The notes beneath the pieces were generated by a model. It was not told the DNA's origin, did no database searches, and was given only the letters and a program-made list of their open reading frames with translations. This document shows, piece by piece, positions 55,882 through 63,368 of a stretch of DNA of 64,000 nt. How positions within the stretch are numbered: position 1 is the stretch's first letter; each line of letters starts with the position of its first letter. The translations under genes and the position numbers were made by a program. The stretch lies in NCBI RefSeq assembly GCF_003718715.1, contig NZ_CP033465.1:806001-870000 (forward strand), in the 5' to 3' direction. The stretch comes from Clostridium sp. JN-1. GTDB taxonomy: Bacteria; Bacillota; Clostridia; Clostridiales; Clostridiaceae.

Positions 55882-56587
55882 TTCTTGAAGACTCCAATTT
55901 TTTTTCATATTCTCTTTCAGCTTGAGATTTTCTTATGTAAAGTGGGCAAAAATTATATAAATCATCGCTCAAACCTGATTTTAAAAGCTTTAAACCTATT
56001 TCACCGAGAGAGGATGCTTTTACTACATTTAAATGATTTGGAGAAAAAATGGCTTTAGGAATATTTTGAAGCAGTATATCTTTATATTTGTAAATACCAT
56101 CACCTATAAAACAAACTTGAGTTTTATGTTTATTTACTAATGATATTAAATTTTCTACTGAAATAAGCATGTAATCACTTAATTTTTTTAAATTGTTATT
56201 TGAAAAAGTATATAATGCTGTATAAACATTACCTCTTAATGCATCCATTATAGGACATATAATACCATCAGTGTATGCCATATTATATGCTAATGCATCT
56301 AATGAAGAAACACTTATAAATGGTTTGCCGGTTCCATGACTTAATCCTTTTATAGTTGATATACCTATTCTCAAACCTGTAAAAGAACCAGGACCTTTTG
56401 AAACTACAAAACCATCTATAGAATCAATGCCTAAATTCAAATTTTTCAGCAGTGTATCTATCATAGGCATTAATATGACAGAATGTTGTTTTTTGTAATT
56501 AAACGTTATTTCACCTAATAACTTATCTTCACTCATTATTGCACAAGTAGCTGATTCTGTAGCTGAATCCAAACTTAAAATTTTCAT
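55874..56587 (-). CDS. tsaB: tRNA N6-threonylcarbamoyladenosine biosynthesis protein TsaB
   Basis: A 237-residue ASKHA-fold protein: ILSLDSATESATCAIM at the N-terminus and VVSKGPGSFTGLRIGISTIKGLSHG, the typical TsaB signature. It is the partner of TsaD in making t6A at position 37 of ANN-decoding tRNAs. It overlaps tsaE by 4 bp (ATGA) and rimI by 8 bp. Confidence 0.95.
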   Translation of the reverse strand: MKILSLDSATESATCAIMSEDKLLGEITFNYKKQHSVILMPMIDTLLKNLNLGIDSIDGFVVSKGPGSFTGLRIGISTIKGLSHGTGKPFISVSSLDALAYNMAYTDGIICPIMDALRGNVYTALYTFSNNNLKKLSDYMLISVENLISLVNKHKTQVCFIGDGIYKYKDILLQNIPKAIFSPNHLNVVKASSLGEIGLKLLKSGLSDDLYNFCPLYIRKSQAEREYEKKLESSRNE

Positions 56588-57045
56588 ATTTCATTTAGCT
56601 CCTTTATATAATTATATCTGTTACCATAATGTTTTATTATTATTTTCCTGAAGCTTATATCTACTTCTGGTATTTTTTTTATTTCTATGTATATGTGTTC
56701 ATCCGGAATTAATTCCTCTATAAAGTTCGACCATTCTATTATACTTACTGCATCACTAAATATGTATTCATCAAAACCTATGGCTTCAATTTCATCAGGA
56801 TCATTTACCCTGTATACATCAAAGTGATATAATTTTAATCTGCCTTCATATTCATTAACTATGTTGAAAGTTGGGCTAGTTATTTCATCGTGTATATTTA
56901 GTCCTTTTGCTAACCCTTTTGTAAAATGTGTTTTTCCTGTTCCTAAATCACCATTTATGCATATTATGTCACCAGGGTGCAATAGAGTACCTAGTTTTCT
57001 GCCAAGTTCTATAGTTTCATTTACTGTTTTTGTAATAAATTCCAT
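56584..57045 (-). CDS. tsaE: tRNA threonylcarbamoyladenosine ATPase TsaE
   Basis: A 153-residue P-loop ATPase with Walker A GDLGTGKTHFTKGLAKGL, SPTFNIVNEYEG (switch region) and YHFDVYRV. It drives turnover of the TsaB-TsaD complex in t6A synthesis. It is first in the operon; ATG 57045 follows GAGGTG by seven bases. tsaD is not in the window. Confidence 0.95.
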   Translation of the reverse strand: MEFITKTVNETIELGRKLGTLLHPGDIICINGDLGTGKTHFTKGLAKGLNIHDEITSPTFNIVNEYEGRLKLYHFDVYRVNDPDEIEAIGFDEYIFSDAVSIIEWSNFIEELIPDEHIYIEIKKIPEVDISFRKIIIKHYGNRYNYIKELNEI

Positions 57046-57230
57046 AAAGGTCACCTCATACGATAATTCTTAAACTCTTATTATATTTTAGCATAATTAT
57101 AAATTATGTAAAATGTATGTGAATTTAAGTGCTAAATCTCTGTAAAAGCCTTATATTATTTGCATTACAAAATTATATTATGTAAAATATATGTTATATA
57201 TTATATCTTTCATGATAAGAGGTGAATGAT

Positions 57231-58163
57231 TTGAAAAAGGGTATTTCAATATTCCTTATATTATATATATTAATGTTTACTGGATGTGAGTATAAAGTAG
57301 CTAGTAATAAAACGAATACAAAAGATAATTCAACTGAAATGGAAATGATAAAAGATCAGGAACTTAATATAGTAACTACAGATAAGCTGCTTTATTATTC
57401 AGTTAAGAGTATAGTTAAAGATAAGCATAATGTAAGCTATATGTTTAAAGATAGGACTGATGAATTAAATTTTAAATTTACAAGTGATAGTTTGAACAAT
57501 ATATCTAAAAATGATTTGCTTTTTTATATGGGAGGCGGATTTGAACCTTGGATTAATGGTTTTGTTGATAAGTTAGATAAGAACAAAGTTAGTGCTGTAA
57601 ATGTATCTAGAGGAGTTAAATTTATTCCATATAATGAGCCAGTTAAAATTAATGAAACTGTTTTAAAAGATAATCCATATTATCTAATGAATGTAGATAA
57701 TTATAAAATAGTTTTGACAAATATAAAAAATTCCATACAGGATAGGGACCCTAAAAATAGAGATATATATCAAAAAAATTTTTCGGATACATTGAAGAAT
57801 ATTGATGATTATAAAAAACAGTTAAGTGATATTACTGATAAACTTAGCAGCTATATTTTTATAACTAGTGAGGATGGATTGAATTACTTTACGAAAAGCA
57901 GCGGCTTAAATACAATTGATATAAACAAGGACATAAGTAATAAAGATGAATTAGAATCTAAAATTAAAAATTCAAAAAATGTAGTTTTTTTGTATAATGG
58001 CGAAAATATTTTGAATGATAACGAAGATATAATAAAAAAGTATAACATAAAAACCATAAATATGATGATTTATGATGGTCAAAAGCCATGTGAGGATTGT
58101 ATTGAATACAACTTGAATAGTTTTAAAAACTTTTATGAAAGTGAAAAGTCTGCCGAGAGGTAA
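57231..58163 (+). CDS. TroA/ZnuA-like substrate-binding lipoprotein lacking canonical metal histidines
   Basis: A 310-residue lipoprotein with a signal ending MFTGCEYK (lipid Cys at residue 19) and the general layout of cluster A-I metal-binding proteins: LFYMGGGFEPWING corresponds to the NGxGxExW block, NPYYLMNVDNYK to the DPHxWxxP block, and FITSEDGLNYFTKSSGL to the TSHxAFxYF block. In each the usual histidine is replaced (first ligand site too), so ordinary Zn/Mn binding is unlikely. TTG start at 57231, six bases after AGAGGTG. No ABC permease or ATPase is adjacent. Confidence 0.7.
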   Translation: MKKGISIFLILYILMFTGCEYKVASNKTNTKDNSTEMEMIKDQELNIVTTDKLLYYSVKSIVKDKHNVSYMFKDRTDELNFKFTSDSLNNISKNDLLFYMGGGFEPWINGFVDKLDKNKVSAVNVSRGVKFIPYNEPVKINETVLKDNPYYLMNVDNYKIVLTNIKNSIQDRDPKNRDIYQKNFSDTLKNIDDYKKQLSDITDKLSSYIFITSEDGLNYFTKSSGLNTIDINKDISNKDELESKIKNSKNVVFLYNGENILNDNEDIIKKYNIKTINMMIYDGQKPCEDCIEYNLNSFKNFYESEKSAER

Positions 58164-58208
58164 ATTGGTATTTAAAAAAGGATTTATATGTTTCTTACAT
58201 AAAAAAAA

Positions 58209-58248
58209 TGATTTTACGAACAATATTATTTGTAAAATCAATTTCTTT
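58209..58248 (+). terminator. Stem-loop after the TroA-like gene
   Basis: GATTTTAC (58210-58217) and GTAAAATC (58233-58240) pair, extended by GAA/TTT, and are followed by AATTTCTTT. It probably terminates the lipoprotein transcript. Confidence 0.55.
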
Positions 58249-58265
58249 ATATGGAGGTAATAAAA

Positions 58266-58442
58266 ATGAGAGCAGAAAAAATGAATAAACCAAATCAAGG
58301 AATTAGATGTGCTGTAAATACTTGTCATTACTATATGAATGGTGATCATTGCAGTGCATCACAAATAGAAGTTCAACCTAAAAATGCAAGTAGTTCACAT
58401 GAAACTGACTGTACAACATTTATTCCAGAACAGCAAGCATAA
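58266..58442 (+). CDS. DUF1540 small Cys-rich protein
   Basis: A 58-residue protein with the DUF1540 layout: IRCAVNTCHYYMNGDHCSASQIEV followed by ETDCTTFIP, giving four conserved cysteines plus a His. Likely a small metal-binding protein; in clostridia such genes are frequently associated with sporulation, but the role is unproven. The ATG at 58266 follows GGAGG by ten bases or fewer. Repeat copy D begins at its stop codon. Confidence 0.9.
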   Translation: MRAEKMNKPNQGIRCAVNTCHYYMNGDHCSASQIEVQPKNASSSHETDCTTFIPEQQA

Positions 58443-58661
58443 AAACCAGAGGACATGAGTCAGAGGACAGAGGACAAAGGACATAGGACAGAGAAGGAGG
58501 ATTTTTCTCCGCTGCGCTTACGAAAAATCTTTAATTAGATTTTGACAACTCGTTTCGCAAAGCGAAACATTGCTAACTTATATAAATTTAAAGATTCTTT
58601 TGCGTTAGCAAAAAATCAACCTTCTCTGTCCTCTGTCAATTGTCCTCTGTCCTATGTTTTT
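58441..58661 (+). repeat. Palindromic GGACAGA-ended element, copy D
   Basis: About 221 bp, starting at the preceding stop codon with AAAAACCAGAGGACA and ending TGTCCTATGTTTTTATA. The left arm contains several GGACA units, then GGAGGATTTTTCTCCGC; the core holds GTTTCGCAAAGCGAAAC and GATTCTTTTGC-GTTA-GCAAAAAATC; the right arm has CTGTCCTCTGTC and TGTCCTCTGTCC. It is the best-preserved copy and defines the family. Confidence 0.85.
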
Positions 58662-58740
58662 ATATAATGAATACAATCACATTTCTAAGACCTATAACAT
58701 ATTATAATTTTGTAATACCATGAAAAAGGGAAGGAACAAT

Positions 58741-59361
58741 ATGTATAGTAATAGAAAGTATCCATGCTATTATTGCATTAATACACAAATGCATAATGCT
58801 TATTCATGTCCTTATTTTGCTAATACATCAATGCATGACCAAGATTATTCGAGACAGTTTGATGATCAATATATTCTTTCTGATGATGAAATTGAGCATA
58901 ATTCAAGATTTGATTTTTTACAATCTTCAAGAGAAGGTGATTACTCAATTCAATTAAAGGATTATGGACCGGAGCCGTTTGTAGTTAACATTAATGAAGC
59001 GGCTGAACAAAATAATACTTTCCGCACTGCTTTATGGACAGGAAAACATCTGCAGGTTACTTTAATGAGCATCAATGTTGGTGATGATATTGGTTTAGAA
59101 GTTCATCCAAATGTTGATCAGTTTATACGTATTGAAGACGGTCAAGGACTTGTTAAAATGGGAAAAAATAAACGTAATTTGGATTTTAAGAAAAGAGTAG
59201 ACGATGATTTTGCAATAATGATACCTGCTGGTACATGGCACGATGTTATAAATACAGGTAATAAACCACTTAAAGTATATTCTATTTATGCACCTCCGCA
59301 GCATCCACGTAATACGGTTCATGTGACTAAAGCAGATGAAGAAGCTGCTGAAAGGGATTAA
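58741..59361 (+). CDS. Cupin-domain protein with Cys-rich N-terminus
   Basis: A 206-residue protein. The first 30 residues hold CYYCINTQMHNAYSCPYF, a possible metal site or coat-crosslinking motif. A cupin follows (LQVTLMSINVGDDIGLEVHPNVDQFIRIEDGQGLV, then IPAGTWHDVINTGNKPLKVYSIYAPPQHP) with metal-site residues His, Gln/Glu and His. The ATG at 58741 is used since AAGGAAC lies just before it. It lies next to a CotF-type coat gene, so a spore-surface role is possible. Confidence 0.8.
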   Translation: MYSNRKYPCYYCINTQMHNAYSCPYFANTSMHDQDYSRQFDDQYILSDDEIEHNSRFDFLQSSREGDYSIQLKDYGPEPFVVNINEAAEQNNTFRTALWTGKHLQVTLMSINVGDDIGLEVHPNVDQFIRIEDGQGLVKMGKNKRNLDFKKRVDDDFAIMIPAGTWHDVINTGNKPLKVYSIYAPPQHPRNTVHVTKADEEAAERD

Positions 59362-59539
59362 CACTAATTACGTAAAATATGGTTGGCAGCTGCTTATTCA
59401 TAAAGTATGCTGCCAATTGTTTTGAAAATTTATGCTTTATGAATAAGTTAATTGCATAATACGCATAATACGGATGTTGGTACTACTCTTAGTATAAAAT
59501 AATAAGAGCAGCACAAAATAAGGTTGGAGGTGTAGTATT

Positions 59540-60028
59540 ATGGAAATAACTTTATCACAAAAAGAAAGGACGTTGCTAGAGGATCAAAAAAGTCACGAGC
59601 AAATTTGTATAGAAAAATATACGAATTATGCAAATCAGACGAAAGATAATCAATTGAAACAAATATTCAATGCAAATGGGCAAGTAGAAAGGACACATCT
59701 TGATAGCATTAATCAGATGTTAAGCGGTAAAATTCCTCAAATGAACCAACAGCAAAATCAAAGTTCAGGGCAAACTATGGGAAATCAAGGTTCTATGAGT
59801 AATATGAATAATATGCAATCAGGTGGAGTTAATTTATCTGATGCTGATATGTGCACAGATTTATTAATGACAGAAAAATATGTTTCAGGAACTTATGATA
59901 CTACAATTTTTGAATTTAGAGACACCGAAGCTCGTGATCTATTAAACCATATACAAAAGGAAGAGCAAAAACATGGAGAATCTATATTTAAGTATATGGA
60001 AAGTAAAGGAATGTATGATGTTAAATAA
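59540..60028 (+). CDS. CotF-like spore coat protein
   Basis: A 162-residue protein with two helical ferritin-like segments (residues 1-65, with LLEDQKSHEQICIEKYTNYANQ, and 95-160, with DADMCTDLLMTEKYVSG ... LLNHIQKEEQKHGESIFKYM) joined by a Gln/Asn/Ser/Met/Gly-rich low-complexity linker. This is the pattern of CotF family coat proteins in clostridia. GGAGGTG ribosome site. It stands alone, closed by a long hairpin. Confidence 0.85.
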   Translation: MEITLSQKERTLLEDQKSHEQICIEKYTNYANQTKDNQLKQIFNANGQVERTHLDSINQMLSGKIPQMNQQQNQSSGQTMGNQGSMSNMNNMQSGGVNLSDADMCTDLLMTEKYVSGTYDTTIFEFRDTEARDLLNHIQKEEQKHGESIFKYMESKGMYDVK

Positions 60029-60058
60029 TCTAGCACGATAATTGCATAAAATATAAAC

Positions 60059-60137
60059 TTTGGCTGTATTTAAAGATAGTATTGATTTTGAACTTTCATT
60101 CATTTCAACATTTTTCTTAAATACAGCCAAATTTTTA
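60059..60137 (+). terminator. Long-looped perfect inverted repeat after the coat gene
   Basis: TTTGGCTGTATTTAA (60059-60073) and TTAAATACAGCCAAA (60117-60131) pair perfectly over 15 bp with a 43-nt loop, and TTTTTAAC follows. Probably the terminator of the coat gene; the long loop is unusual. Confidence 0.6.
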
Positions 60138-60321
60138 ACTATGTAATTTCTCTAATTAATAAAATAAAGAAAGATGATATAAATGCTTAGTGTAAATATT
60201 TGCACCTGTTTTTTTTCGGCTCCTATTGTTTATAGGAGACATCGACAAACTATTGATAAATGATTATTATAATATTGATGATAATGATATGTAGATTTTA
60301 CTGAAAGGAAGGTAATATTAA

Positions 60322-60534
60322 ATGAAAATTGCAGGTGTAATTTTTACTATATTAGGTATATTAGGAGCTGTTTGCAGCGGTTACATAGATGGTGGTATAA
60401 AATTAGTTACTATGGCAGGTTCACTTGGATCTTTGATGTGTGGTATAGGATTTATTCTTTCTTATGTTAATTTTGAAAGATTATACAATATAGCAGTTGA
60501 TGATAATAGAAAATCACTTTCAAAAGCAGCATAA
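60322..60534 (+). CDS. 70-residue two-helix membrane protein
   Basis: A small protein with helices at about residues 4-22 and 30-50 (IAGVIFTILGILGAVCSGYI and LVTMAGSLGSLMCGIGFIL) and a short charged tail. GGAAGG ribosome site. The upstream region has a CTCCTAT...ATAGGAG hairpin (60223-60237) and an A/T-rich stretch with repeated TGATAA/GATAATGAT blocks near 60253-60290 that resemble, but do not clearly match, a Fur box. No family recognised. Confidence 0.65.
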   Translation: MKIAGVIFTILGILGAVCSGYIDGGIKLVTMAGSLGSLMCGIGFILSYVNFERLYNIAVDDNRKSLSKAA

Positions 60535-60571
60535 ACAAGATTTTAATTAAATGTTTTTAATATCTCAATCA

Positions 60572-60607
60572 TAAAACCCTTGTTAATTTCAGGGGTTTTA
60601 TTTTTAT
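60572..60607 (+). terminator. Terminator of the small membrane protein gene
   Basis: TAAAACCC (60572-60579) and GGGTTTTA (60593-60600) followed by TTTTTATAT. Confidence 0.85.
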
Positions 60608-60664
60608 ATATTAAAAGGTATAGACATTACACAGAAATACATTTAAAATTGTATATATTAAGTC

Positions 60665-60680
60665 TTGCAAACGTTTGTTG
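60665..60680 (+). promoter_or_regulatory. cre-like site upstream of dsdA
   Basis: TTGCAAACGTTTGTTG contains the perfect palindrome CAAACGTTTG (60668-60677), centred on CG, as in CcpA/LacI-family operators. It lies 27 bp before the dsdA start, and AAAGGAGG follows. Confidence 0.5.
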
Positions 60681-60706
60681 TGTGAATTAAAAAGGAGGTC
60701 TGTCTT

Positions 60707-62071
60707 ATGGAAAATAAAATAATTTTAGGTAAAACTATAACGGAGTGGATAAATGAATATCCTTTAATGGATAAAATTATAGCAGCTGAGGAAGTATTTT
60801 GGACTAATCCTAAACATGGAAAATTTGAAGAGGCTATTAAAAAGATTTCTTTATCCGAGTTAGATGTACAAGATGCAGCTGAAAGATTAAATCGTTTTGC
60901 TCCTTATATTGCTAAAGTCTTTCCTGAAACTCAAAAGACAAATGGTATTATAGAATCTCCTATTGTTAAAATTCCTAATATGAAAAAAGCACTAGAAGAT
61001 AGATTTAATCAAGAGCTTTTAGGAGATTTATTATTAAAATGCGACAGTCATCTTGCCATTTCAGGATCTATCAAAGCAAGAGGTGGTATTTATGAAGTAT
61101 TAAAACATACTGAAGATCTTGCTGTTGAAAATGGTATGCTAAAATTAGATGATGATTATTCAATTATAGATAGTGATAAATTTAAACAATTCTTTTCACA
61201 ATATTCTATAGCAGTAGGTTCAACTGGAAATCTAGGTCTTAGTATTGGTATAATGAGTGCTCAGCTTGGATTTAAAGTATATGTTCATATGTCTGCTGAT
61301 GCAAAACAATGGAAAAAAGATCTTCTAAGAAGTAAAGGTGTTACAGTTGTTGAGTATCAATCAGATTACAGCAAGGCAGTAGTAGAAGGCAGAAAGCAAG
61401 CAGCTAATGATAAAAATATGTATTTTGTTGATGATGAAAACTCAACCAATTTATTCTTAGGATATGCAGTTGCAGCTTATAGATTAAGAAAACAATTAGA
61501 AGAAATGAATGTAACTGTAGATGAAGACCATCCACTATTTGTTTACCTTCCATGCGGAGTTGGCGGCGGCCCTGGTGGAGTGGCATTTGGATTGAAATTA
61601 GTATTTAAAGATAATGTACACTGCTTCTTTGCTGAACCAACACATTCCCCATGTATGCTTATAGGTTTAATGACTGGAATGCATGATAAAGTGTGTGTTC
61701 AAGACTTTGGAATTGATAATGTTACAGAGGCAGATGGTCTTGCAGTTGGTAGAGCTTCTGGTTTTGTAGGAAAAACATTAGAAAATTTAATAAGTGGATC
61801 TTATACAATAACAGACGATAAATTACATATTCTTTTAAGTATATTAGCGGATTCAGAAAATATCTATCTAGAACCTTCTGCATTAGCTGGAGTACCTGGT
61901 CCTACTCAATTATTTAAAACTGATTCAGGTCAAAAATATATTGAAAATAACAACTTAAAAGACAAGATGAAAAATGCTTCTCACATTGCTTGGGCTACTG
62001 GCGGAAGTATGGTTCCAAAGGAAGTTATGGATGCTTACTATAAAAAAGGTTGTGAATTAAGAACAAATTGA
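60707..62071 (+). CDS. dsdA: D-serine ammonia-lyase
   Basis: A 454-residue PLP enzyme that deaminates D-serine to pyruvate and ammonia. The PLP lysine lies in [18 protein letters not shown], followed by [12 protein letters not shown] (phosphate-binding) and a conserved [16 protein letters not shown]. DsdA is slightly shorter than but clearly of the family with [13 protein letters not shown] near the N-terminus. Ribosome site AAAGGAGG. A cre-like site just upstream suggests carbon-catabolite control. The glycosylase gene follows 10 bp later. Confidence 0.95.
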   Translation: MENKIILGKTITEWINEYPLMDKIIAAEEVFWTNPKHGKFEEAIKKISLSELDVQDAAERLNRFAPYIAKVFPETQKTNGIIESPIVKIPNMKKALEDRFNQELLGDLLLKCDSHLAISGSIKARGGIYEVLKHTEDLAVENGMLKLDDDYSIIDSDKFKQFFSQYSIAVGSTGNLGLSIGIMSAQLGFKVYVHMSADAKQWKKDLLRSKGVTVVEYQSDYSKAVVEGRKQAANDKNMYFVDDENSTNLFLGYAVAAYRLRKQLEEMNVTVDEDHPLFVYLPCGVGGGPGGVAFGLKLVFKDNVHCFFAEPTHSPCMLIGLMTGMHDKVCVQDFGIDNVTEADGLAVGRASGFVGKTLENLISGSYTITDDKLHILLSILADSENIYLEPSALAGVPGPTQLFKTDSGQKYIENNNLKDKMKNASHIAWATGGSMVPKEVMDAYYKKGCELRTN

Positions 62072-62081
62072 GGAAGAAAGA

Positions 62082-62735
62082 ATGCTTAATATTATATCAG
62101 ATGAGGAAGTAGTTATGTTCCAGTGTTTTTTACTTGATTGGTATGATAAAAATAAAAGAGAGTTTCCATGGAGATATACATTTGATCCATATAAAGTTTT
62201 GATATCTGAGACACTGCTGCAGCAGACTAACGTTGAAAAAGTTATACAGCCTTATTTGAAAATAACTAATAAATATAAAAATATAAATGAATTAGCGTGT
62301 GCAGATACTGAATTTTTAAGGGATGTATTTAAAGATATAGGATTATTTTATAGAGCAGATAGATTAAAAGAAGAAGCTGTAGAAATAATGCAATCTTTCA
62401 AAGGAGTAATACCTAATACATGGGAAGATCTTATGAAAATAAAAGGTATAGGAAATTATATCTGCAGTGCAGTACTGTGTTTTGGATATAATAAGCCGTA
62501 TGCTGTTTTAGATACTAATGTAATAAGGATATTTGAGAGAATTTTTGATATTAGTTCGGAGAAAAAAAGACATAGAGATGATATGAAACTTTGGAAATTT
62601 GCTCAAATGCTTATTCCTGAGGATAGGTATGTAGATTATAATTATGCTGTTTTGGATTTTGGCGCATGTGTATGTACAATGTATAATCCAAAATGCAGTG
62701 GATGTATATTTAAGTTTATGTGCTGCAGTGTTTAA
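62082..62735 (+). CDS. HhH-GPD DNA glycosylase, MIG-like T/G-mismatch type
   Basis: A 217-residue glycosylase of the Nth/MutY superfamily. The N-terminus has the MutY-like LISETLLQQT with Glu43, the helix-hairpin-helix IKGIGNYICSAVL, catalytic Asp144 in AVLDTNVIRI, and a [4Fe-4S] set C198-x6-C205-x2-C208-x5-C214. At the position of the Nth lysine it has Tyr126, as in thymine-DNA glycosylase MIG. It lacks the NUDIX-type C-terminal domain of MutY. A cytosine-C5 methyltransferase gene is 630 bp downstream, so it likely repairs T/G mismatches from deaminated 5-methylcytosine. Confidence 0.82.
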   Translation: MLNIISDEEVVMFQCFLLDWYDKNKREFPWRYTFDPYKVLISETLLQQTNVEKVIQPYLKITNKYKNINELACADTEFLRDVFKDIGLFYRADRLKEEAVEIMQSFKGVIPNTWEDLMKIKGIGNYICSAVLCFGYNKPYAVLDTNVIRIFERIFDISSEKKRHRDDMKLWKFAQMLIPEDRYVDYNYAVLDFGACVCTMYNPKCSGCIFKFMCCSV

Positions 62736-62756
62736 AACTGCAGCGCATTATTTTAC
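62722..62756. terminator. Stem-loop between glycosylase and minus-strand relic
   Basis: GCTGCAGT (62722-62729) and ACTGCAGC (62737-62744) pair perfectly; GCATTATTTTAC follows. The stem overlaps the glycosylase stop codon. Confidence 0.6.
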
Positions 62757-63197
62757 AGAAGTTTAAATATATCATTTATATCATGCATATCACCAGTTTG
62801 TATATAATAATTTTCAGCATCCATTTTTGTATATCTACCCAAAATTGCATTTTTAGGAATGGTAAATTCATTTTGTATTGCATTAACTAATTCTTCATGA
62901 GTTATATATCCTGGAATATCGTAAGACCATTTAAAGCTTGTGATTAATTTTTCCAAATTGCATCTATCAATACTGCTGCTATATAGAAGTTTATGATTCC
63001 TCATTAGAGATTCACCATCCTGTATTTTGATGAAATCTTCATTATAAGCTTTAATTCTTACCAAAACTCATATTGTAAGCAAAATCAAAAGCCGTCTTTA
63101 CTGAGGTGTTTTTAAAGCATCCTATTGTGTTGAAATTTTTAGTATTAGTGAAGCTGTAATGATTGTTTTCACAACTCATCAAATGTAATGCACACAT
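62753..63197 (-). pseudogene. Frameshifted gene between glycosylase and methyltransferase
   Basis: Two overlapping minus-strand frames read as one broken protein. The first (63051-63197, 48 residues, ATG with AAAGGAGATG upstream) contains SCENNHYSFTNTKNF and VKTAFDFAYNMSFGK and stops at TAA 63051. The second frame (to 62753, about 103 residues) resumes near 63060 with RIKAYNEDFIKIQDGESL. The joined product of about 150 residues is of unrecognised family. Its position beside a C5 methyltransferase and glycosylase makes a restriction-related relic plausible, but I cannot show this. Confidence 0.5.
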
Positions 63198-63368
63198 AAA
63201 TATACATCTCCTTTAAATAATGTGTATATGTGTTTGACATTTATCTAGTAAATTCCTGCCATTGTAATGAATTTTTATATATAAGTAAAAAAGCAGTACC
63301 ACCTGCCCTTTTTATTTTTATATGATATAATTAATTTTTAGTATATTGTGGAGGAGAGAAACTTAAAG

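Noticed and set aside
60253-60290. Fur-box-like GATAATGAT blocks upstream of the 70-residue membrane protein
   Set aside because: The match to a 7-1-7 Fur consensus is broken by an extra base and the region is simply A/T-rich; kept only as a remark.
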